The translations under genes were made by a program, and so were the position numbers. Positions 56,503 through 64,000 of a stretch of DNA of 64,000 nt are shown one piece after another. How positions within the stretch are numbered: the first letter of the stretch is position 1; every line of letters begins with the position of its first letter. The notes below the pieces were generated by a model. The model saw only the letters and a program-made list of their open reading frames with translations, searched no databases and was not told the origin of the DNA. Source of the stretch: Stenotrophomonas mori (GTDB lineage Bacteria; Pseudomonadota; Gammaproteobacteria; Xanthomonadales; Xanthomonadaceae); the NCBI RefSeq assembly GCF_023556335.1, contig NZ_JAIKTS010000005.1, positions 1 through 64,000 of the forward strand, read 5' to 3'.

Positions 56503-57527
56503 TCCCTTCCGCTGGCCGCAAGGCCCTGGCCGTCCTTGCGGTGCTCGGCGGCGCGGCCCTGGCGGCGCCGGCGTCCGCCAGCTGCTACATCACCCAGCAG
56601 GGCTTCGTCGCCCAGGACGTGGAGATGGACATGGGGCAGGTGGTGATCCTGCCCAACCTGCCGGTCGGCGGGCTGATCAAGGAGCTGGTCGTGCCGATCA
56701 ACCAGCGCAACAGCCTGGGCTACTGCGACCGCAGTGGCGGCAACGCCAGCGGGCGCTTCGTCAACGCCGCGCAGCAGAACGCGGTGCCGGGTTTCAGCAA
56801 TGTCTACGCCACCGACGTGGCCGGCGTGGGCATCCGTGTCTACCGCGATTCGGGCACGATCCAGAGCTACTACCCGCATACCCTGCAACTGCCCGGCGAC
56901 CGCACCCTGTCGCTCACCGGCGGGCGGTTCCGGGTGGAGCTGATCAAGACCGCCGCGCAGACCGGCTCGGGGGTGATCGCGCCCAATGGCCGCTTCACCA
57001 CCTACTACCTGGACGGCGACGGCCCCGGCCGCCCCGAGCTGACCTCCACCTTCAAGGGCTCCGGCACCACCGTGGTCAGTCCGACCTGCAGCGTGCAGGC
57101 CGGCAGCCGCAACATCGCGGTGGACTTCGGCAGCGTGCCCAACACCGCCTTCACCGGGGTCGGCTCGCGCGCGGTCGACCGCGACTTCGATATCCACCTG
57201 GACTGCCAGGGCAGCAATGTCGCCGAGTACCAGAGCAGGATCGGCATCCGCCTGGACGCCGACCAGGACAGTTCGAACATGCCCGGGGTGCTGGCGCTGA
57301 GCGCGGCCGCCGACAGCGCCACCCGCATCGGCATCCAGATGGTCCAGCGCGACGGTACCGGCGAACGCGAAGTGCGCTTCGGGCAGACCCTGGAGATCGG
57401 CACCACCGCGCCGGGCAGCCGCACCCTGAGCCTGCCGCTGCGCGCGCGCTACGTGCAGACCCGGGCCGGCAGCGTCGGCGCCGGCGTCGCCAACGGGCAG
57501 GCCACGTTCACCATCCAGTACAACTGA
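56493..57527 (+). CDS. Two-domain fimbrial tip adhesin, second locus
   Basis: A 344-residue secreted adhesin closing the second fimbrial operon. Signal peptide about 1-30 (VLGGAALAAPASA). The N-terminal domain (about 31-195) starts SCYITQQGFVAQD and has a second cysteine in LGYCDRSGG; it should hold the receptor site. The pilin domain starts VSPTCSVQAGSRNIAVDFGS, has a cysteine in IHLDCQGS and ends NGQATFTIQYN with penultimate Tyr. FimH has the same plan. GGAGG precedes the ATG, which lies inside the end of the usher gene (10-bp overlap). It resembles the orphan adhesin at 21509 in layout. Confidence 0.85.
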   Translation: MPMIPSAGRKALAVLAVLGGAALAAPASASCYITQQGFVAQDVEMDMGQVVILPNLPVGGLIKELVVPINQRNSLGYCDRSGGNASGRFVNAAQQNAVPGFSNVYATDVAGVGIRVYRDSGTIQSYYPHTLQLPGDRTLSLTGGRFRVELIKTAAQTGSGVIAPNGRFTTYYLDGDGPGRPELTSTFKGSGTTVVSPTCSVQAGSRNIAVDFGSVPNTAFTGVGSRAVDRDFDIHLDCQGSNVAEYQSRIGIRLDADQDSSNMPGVLALSAAADSATRIGIQMVQRDGTGEREVRFGQTLEIGTTAPGSRTLSLPLRARYVQTRAGSVGAGVANGQATFTIQYN

Positions 57528-57547
57528 CGGCGCCCCGTGCGCCGGGT

Positions 57548-58864
<1,317 letters not shown>

Positions 58865-59190
58865 GGGGATTTCCGTGACGGAGTAGGCCCTTCTCGCTCT
58901 GGGAGCGTGCCCGGCAGGCGTGCCGGACGGCACGGCGGACGCCGCCCGAAGGGAGGCACAGGGATGTGCCGGATGCCGCTGCCCCGCAGGCGCGGATGGA
59001 CGGGCCACGGCGATCCTGCGGCCGCCGCCATGACGGCCGCGTCAGCGCGTACCACCGCGGCCGGGCCTTGGGAAAACGGTACCGCCGGCCGCCCTGCGGG
59101 CGCCTGGCCGTGCCCCGGTCATGACCGGCACCGGCCGGTGTCCGCGGGGGCGTCGCAGCGTCCCGTTCCCGGCGGAAGCGGGAGGGCGGA
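58865..59190. other. Spacer between the permease gene and ettA
   Basis: About 330 bp with no gene. It contains the upstream region of the minus-strand permease. No riboswitch fold is recognisable; in particular the conserved loops of a purine aptamer are absent. The proximal side carries the ettA terminator just outside. Confidence 0.5.
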
Positions 59191-59194
59191 AAAC

Positions 59195-59220
59195 GGACGG
59201 CCGCATCGCTGCGGCCGTCC
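59195..59220 (-). terminator. Terminator of ettA
   Basis: A 10-bp perfect stem, GGACGGCCGC (59195-59204) with 59211-59220 and a 6-nt loop. On the minus strand it follows the ettA stop by 9 nt and runs into GTTTTCC, a short U-tract. Confidence 0.8.
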
Positions 59221-59229
59221 GGGTGTCGC

Positions 59230-60894
59230 TTACTTCAGTGCCTTGAAGCGCAGGCGCTTGGGACCGGCATCGTCGCCGAGGCGACGCTTCTTGTCCTCTT
59301 CGTACTCGCGGTAGTTGCCCTGGAAGAACTCCACGTGCGAATCGCCCTCGAAGGCGATGATGTGCGTGGCGATGCGGTCCAGGAACCAGCGGTCGTGCGA
59401 AATCACGAACGTGTTGCCCGGGAACTCCAGCAGCGCGTCTTCCAGCGCACGCAGGGTCTCGATGTCCAGGTCGTTGGACGGTTCGTCGAGCAGCAGCACG
59501 TTGCCGCCCTGCAGCAGGGTCTTGGCCATGTGCAGGCGGCCGCGCTCACCGCCGGACAGCGAGCCGACCATCTTCTGCTGGTCCTGGCCCTTGAAGTTGA
59601 AGCGGCCGATGTAGGCGCGCGACTGGATCTCGGTGCCGTTGATGTTGAGGATGTCCAGGCCGCCGGAGATTTCCTGGAACACGTTGTGGTTGCCCTCCAG
59701 CGCGTCGCGGCTCTGGTCCACGTAGGACAGCTGCACGGTCGGGCCGACCACGATCTCGCCCGAATCGGGCTTTTCCTGGCCGGTGATCATCTTGAACAGG
59801 GTCGACTTGCCGGCGCCGTTCGGGCCGATGATGCCGACGATGGCGCCCGGCGGGATGATCATCGACAGGTTGTCGATCAGCAGGCGGTCGCCGAACTTCT
59901 TGGAGACGTTCCGGAACTCCATCACCGAGTTGCCCAGCCGCTCACCCGGCGGGATGAACAGCTCGTTGGTCTCGTTGCGGCGCTGGTAATCCACGCTCTG
60001 CAGCTCTTCCAGGCGGGCCAGACGGGCCTTGCCCTTGGAACGGCCGCCCTTGGCATTCTGGCGCGACCACTCCAGCTCCTTCTGGATCGCCTTCTGGCGG
60101 GCCTTTTCCTGGTTCTCTTCCTGCTTGAGGCGCTCTTCCTTCTGCTCCAGCCACTGGGTGTAGTTGCCCTTCCACGGGATGCCGCGGCCGCGGTCCAGTT
60201 CCAGGATCCACTCGGCGGCGTTGTCCAGGAAGTAGCGATCATGGGTGACCGCCACCACGGTGCCGGTGTAGCGGTGCAGGAACTGTTCCAGCCACTCCAC
60301 CGACTCGGCATCGAGGTGGTTGGTCGGTTCGTCGAGCAGCAGCATGTCCGGCTTCTGCAGCAGCAGGCGGCACAGCGCCACGCGGCGCTTCTCGCCGCCG
60401 GACAGCTTGCCGACCACCGCGTCCCACGGCGGCAGGCGCAGCGCGTCGGCGGCCACGTCCAGCTGCTGCTCCACGGTGTGGGCGTCGCCGGCGGCCAGGA
60501 TCGCCTCCAGGCGTTCCTGTTCCTTGGCCAGCGCGTCGAAATCGGCGCCTTCCTCGGCATAGGCCGCGTACACGGCTTCCAGCGCGGCCTGCGCCTGCAG
60601 CACGTCGCCCACGCCTTCCTCCACCGCCTGGCGCACGGTGTGTTCCGGGTTCAGCTCCGGCTCCTGGGCCAGGTAGCCGACCTTGATGCCCGGCTGCGGG
60701 CGGGCCTCGCCCTCGAAGTCCTGGTCCACGCCGGCCATGATCTTCAGGACGGTGGACTTGCCGGCGCCGTTCAGGCCCAGCAGGCCGATCTTGGCGCCCG
60801 GGAAGAACGACAGCGAGATGTCCTTGATGATCTGCCGCTTGGGCGGGACCACCTTGCTGACGCGGTTCATGGTGTAGATGTATTGCGAGGACAT
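59230..60894 (-). CDS. ettA: Energy-dependent translational throttle ABC-F protein EttA
   Basis: Cytoplasmic ABC-F ATPase that binds the ribosomal E site and gates entry into elongation according to the ATP/ADP ratio. The 554-residue protein has two ABC cassettes with Walker A GLNGAGKST and GPNGAGKST, signatures LSGGEKRR and LSGGERGR, Walker B with LLLDEPTNHLD and LLLDEPSNDLD, and the linker helix pair (PtIM, about 242-300: QKEERLKQEENQEKARQKAI and on) that contacts the P-site tRNA. Length equals that of E. coli EttA (555). Start is the ATG giving MSSQYIYTMN. Monocistronic with its own terminator. Confidence 0.96.
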   Translation of the reverse strand: MSSQYIYTMNRVSKVVPPKRQIIKDISLSFFPGAKIGLLGLNGAGKSTVLKIMAGVDQDFEGEARPQPGIKVGYLAQEPELNPEHTVRQAVEEGVGDVLQAQAALEAVYAAYAEEGADFDALAKEQERLEAILAAGDAHTVEQQLDVAADALRLPPWDAVVGKLSGGEKRRVALCRLLLQKPDMLLLDEPTNHLDAESVEWLEQFLHRYTGTVVAVTHDRYFLDNAAEWILELDRGRGIPWKGNYTQWLEQKEERLKQEENQEKARQKAIQKELEWSRQNAKGGRSKGKARLARLEELQSVDYQRRNETNELFIPPGERLGNSVMEFRNVSKKFGDRLLIDNLSMIIPPGAIVGIIGPNGAGKSTLFKMITGQEKPDSGEIVVGPTVQLSYVDQSRDALEGNHNVFQEISGGLDILNINGTEIQSRAYIGRFNFKGQDQQKMVGSLSGGERGRLHMAKTLLQGGNVLLLDEPSNDLDIETLRALEDALLEFPGNTFVISHDRWFLDRIATHIIAFEGDSHVEFFQGNYREYEEDKKRRLGDDAGPKRLRFKALK

Positions 60895-61113
60895 GACGTC
60901 TCCGTAGCGCACACCCGTGCCCGGTCCGGGTCGGACAGGCCCCAGGGTAAAAGGGAACGGGCAATTATAGCCGCAACGCATGGCGCGCCGGACCCGCCGG
61001 CAGCGTCTGGCTGCTCCCTGAATGGGCGCGGGCCGGCGGACCGCCGCAGCCGGAATCCGTTCATGCGCCATGGGCATGATGAAGGCGTTCATCGCATCCG
61101 CCGGGGGCCACCC

Positions 61114-61563
61114 ATGAAGAAGATCACCCGCCTGTTCGCTGTCGCCCTGTCGGTGTTGCTGGTGACCGTGGCCGTGGCGCCCGTGTCCGCCGCCGGCGAC
61201 CGCTCCCACGACCGCGGCCGGCATGGCTGGAACGACCGCGGCCGTGGCCCCGAGCGCGGCTGGCGCGATGGCCGCCGGCACTACGATGCCGGCTACCGCA
61301 CGGGCTACCGCGATGCGCGCTACGACACCCGCCGCTACTACGCGCCGCCCCCGCCGCGGGTGGTCTACCGCCCCTACGGCTTCCAGCGCGGCCATGGCTA
61401 CCGCAATTACTATGGCGGGCCGGTCTATGTGGTCAACGATTACGGCCGTTACCGGCTGCGGGCGCCGCCGCAGGGACACCGCTGGATCCGCGACGATCGC
61501 GGCAACCTGCTGATGGTGGCCATCGCCACCGGCATCATCGCCGACATCGTGCTCAACCACTGA
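61114..61563 (+). CDS. RcnB-like periplasmic protein
   Basis: A 149-residue secreted protein. Signal peptide about 1-27 (FAVALSVLLVTVAVAPVSA). A stretch rich in Arg, Gly, His and Tyr follows (about 28-95, with DRGRHGWNDRGRGPERGW), then a proline cluster and the RcnB-type C-terminal motif APPQGHRWIRDDRGNLLMVA with IATGIIADIV. RcnB of E. coli takes part in nickel/cobalt homeostasis; most proteins with this motif are uncharacterised, and the basic, His-rich region here suggests binding of metal or a polyanion, which is inference. It is divergent from ettA and has its own terminator. Confidence 0.8.
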   Translation: MKKITRLFAVALSVLLVTVAVAPVSAAGDRSHDRGRHGWNDRGRGPERGWRDGRRHYDAGYRTGYRDARYDTRRYYAPPPPRVVYRPYGFQRGHGYRNYYGGPVYVVNDYGRYRLRAPPQGHRWIRDDRGNLLMVAIATGIIADIVLNH

Positions 61564-61589
61564 GCCGGCGGCAGGGACGGAATGCACCG

Positions 61590-61614
61590 AGGCGCCCCCC
61601 GTGGGCGCCTTTCC
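61590..61614 (+). terminator. Terminator of the RcnB-like gene
   Basis: An 8-bp stem, AGGCGCCC (61590-61597) with GGGCGCCT (61603-61610), loop of 5 nt, followed by TTTCCC-type sequence. It starts 27 nt after the stop codon. The U-tract is short. Confidence 0.55.
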
Positions 61615-61984
61615 CGTGTCTGGGGGCGGAATGGCGGGAAGCGGACGGAGGCGGTGACCGGACCGGAGCCCTTCCGGTCGATGGGACTGCGGCCGGAAGC
61701 GCCATTCCAGGGCACGGCGCTTCGGCCGGTGCCGTGGCGGTCGCCGCCGGAGACGGGGTGCACCCCGGCCGGGAGGGCGGGCGGAGGCATCGGGGCCACG
61801 TTGCGGGAGTGCCGGCGATGCCGGCAGCGCCTGCCGCGGTAGCCGTTGCGGTGGCCTCCGGCGTGGTGCGCCGCGTGCGGGCGGTACCGGCAGGCAGTGG
61901 CCGGAAAACGCGGAAAGGCCGCGGGCGCGGGCGCCCGAACCGGCTACAATCGCGTGATTTCCCGCCCAGTACCCAGGAGCTGTG
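61615..61984 (+). promoter_or_regulatory. glyA upstream region with putative -10
   Basis: About 370 bp with no gene. TACAAT at 61945-61950 is the best -10 for glyA; it lies 34 nt before the ATG, and the Shine-Dalgarno AGGAG (61975-61979) is well placed. I see no glycine, SAM or THF riboswitch and no obvious PurR or MetR site. Confidence 0.5.
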
Positions 61985-63238
<1,254 letters not shown>

Positions 63239-63585
63239 ACGGACTTCGCCCCCGTTCCGGCCGAGGCGGACTCCGGCGCGCCTGCCTGACGGAGGCGCTG
63301 GTGCCGGGGGTACTCCTGGCGGCGGGTCGCCGCGCGATCCTTCCCGGCGCTGCCCGCCGCCTTGCCGCGCGTGTCCCCGCGCGTGGCAAGGGGCAGGGAC
63401 GGGGTCCGGTTGTCGGGCGCAGTGACGGCATCACCGGCTGCCCGTCCGGGGGCCCCGTTCGCCCGGAGCGGCGGCCATGGCTGGCCGGCGGCGGCGGAGG
63501 GGGCGTGCCTGCGCTGTCCCCGATTTGGCTGCGGCTGGTAGCGTGTCGCAGAATCTTCCCGCCCAACGACTGAGCACGCTGTCCC
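63239..63585. other. Spacer between glyA and nrdR
   Basis: About 350 bp without a gene. It holds one long imperfect hairpin (63360-63391: CCTTGCCGCGCG pairing across a 6-nt loop with a bulged 3' arm), which lacks a U-tract and so is not a convincing terminator. The nrdR promoter should be in the last 80 bp; no NrdR box pair is obvious. Confidence 0.45.
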
Positions 63586-64000
63586 ATGCACTGCCCGTTC
63601 TGCCAGCACACCGACACCCGCGTGATCGATTCGCGCGTTTCCGAGGACGGCGCGACCATCCGCCGCCGGCGTGGCTGCGAGGCCTGCGGCGAACGCTTTT
63701 CCACACTGGAGACCATCGAGCTCAAACTGCCGGTCATCGTCAAGAGCGATGGCGGCCGCGAGGCGTTCGATGCGCGCAAGCTGCGGGTCGGTTTCGACCG
63801 CGCGCTGCAGAAACGGCCGGTGTCGGAGGAGCGGATCGAGGCGGCGGTGCGCGCGGTGGTGCACCAGCTGCGGATGAGCGGCGAGCGCGAAGTGGCGTCG
63901 ATCCGCGTCGGCGAGTTCGTGATGGACGAACTGCGCAAGCTCGACCATGTCGCCTATGTCCGCTTCGCGTCGGTCTACCGCAGCTTCGAGGACGTGGCCG
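63586..64000 (+). CDS. nrdR: Transcriptional regulator NrdR, 5' part
   Basis: Repressor of ribonucleotide reductase genes that senses ATP/dATP. The visible 138 codons start [20 protein letters not shown]; the zinc ribbon cysteines are C3, C6, C31 and C34 ([17 protein letters not shown]), and the ATP-cone domain (about 46-136) has [20 protein letters not shown] and [20 protein letters not shown]. The gene is cut by the window end; NrdR is about 150-175 residues, so little is missing. Confidence 0.95.
   Translation, partial: MHCPFCQHTDTRVIDSRVSEDGATIRRRRGCEACGERFSTLETIELKLPVIVKSDGGREAFDARKLRVGFDRALQKRPVSEERIEAAVRAVVHQLRMSGEREVASIRVGEFVMDELRKLDHVAYVRFASVYRSFEDVA

Noticed and set aside
61615..61984. 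A riboswitch upstream of glyA
   Set aside because: No recognisable glycine, SAM or THF aptamer core and no strong leader hairpins.
63360..63391. Hairpin after glyA as an intrinsic terminator
   Set aside because: The stem is imperfect and there is no U-tract on either strand.

Overview
The window is GC-rich DNA (roughly 68-70% by eye) from a gammaproteobacterium that I place in the Xanthomonadaceae (Lysobacteraceae). The reasons are the gene content and order (holC/valS/pepA next to lptF/lptG, a glyA-nrdR pair, a GumD-like initiating transferase), an H-NS protein with a GRGRQP DNA-binding loop, and weak -35/TANNNT -10 promoters. I cannot fix the genus from sequence alone; a Pseudoxanthomonas-, Stenotrophomonas- or Luteimonas-like organism would fit. 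Coding density is high and most genes are housekeeping. I see no insertion sequence, prophage, tRNA or CRISPR array.

Layout. 1-140 is the 3' end of a 5S rRNA gene and the rrn terminator, followed by about 1.2 kb with only a broken gene remnant and then an H-NS-family gene. 2.1-21.3 kb is housekeeping: proS; a coupled pssA-holD-rimI set; a DMT permease; pepA-holC-Pmp3-valS on the minus strand; divergent lptF-lptG; RDD protein; xerD; a DsbC-like protein; purL.

21.3-35 kb is a chaperone-usher fimbria module with its own signalling system. A lone two-domain tip adhesin (21509) lies at one end, and a pilin-chaperone-usher operon with no adhesin gene (30814-35040) lies at the other. Between them, on the minus strand, is a four-gene regulatory operon: hybrid kinase, REC-EAL protein, hybrid kinase with HPt, LuxR-type response regulator. 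This matches the Roc (Sad) systems that control cup fimbriae in Pseudomonas and the BvgAS/EvgAS type of phosphorelay. The same bipartite promoter element (16-nt block, exactly 18 nt, then CTTCCTAG) is present upstream of the adhesin, the pilin operon and the regulatory operon. This makes a self-contained, probably autoregulated regulon and is the main finding of this window.

35.2-38.1 kb holds two glycosyltransferases and pncB. 38.4-52.0 kb is an eleven-gene, translationally coupled exopolysaccharide operon: GumD-like initiating transferase, GT2, Wza/GumB-like exporter, Wzc/GumC-like co-polymerase with a dead kinase fold, three GT4 enzymes, a PslG/GH39-like glycosidase lipoprotein, Wzy-like polymerase, hexapeptide acyltransferase and a MurJ/Wzx-like flippase. 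52.5-57.5 kb is a second, complete chaperone-usher operon (pilin, chaperone, usher, adhesin) preceded by a perfect CRP/Clp palindrome in an AT-rich leader. 57.5-64 kb returns to housekeeping: a purine-type NCS2 permease, ettA, an RcnB-like protein, glyA and the start of nrdR.

Taken together, 21-57.5 kb looks like a surface-attachment and biofilm region: two fimbriae, one exopolysaccharide, a phosphorelay, a likely c-di-GMP phosphodiesterase and candidate Clp sites. Several genes (pssA, xerD, pncB and the kinase at 30590) have a -10 element 6-7 nt before the ATG, which suggests leaderless mRNAs.
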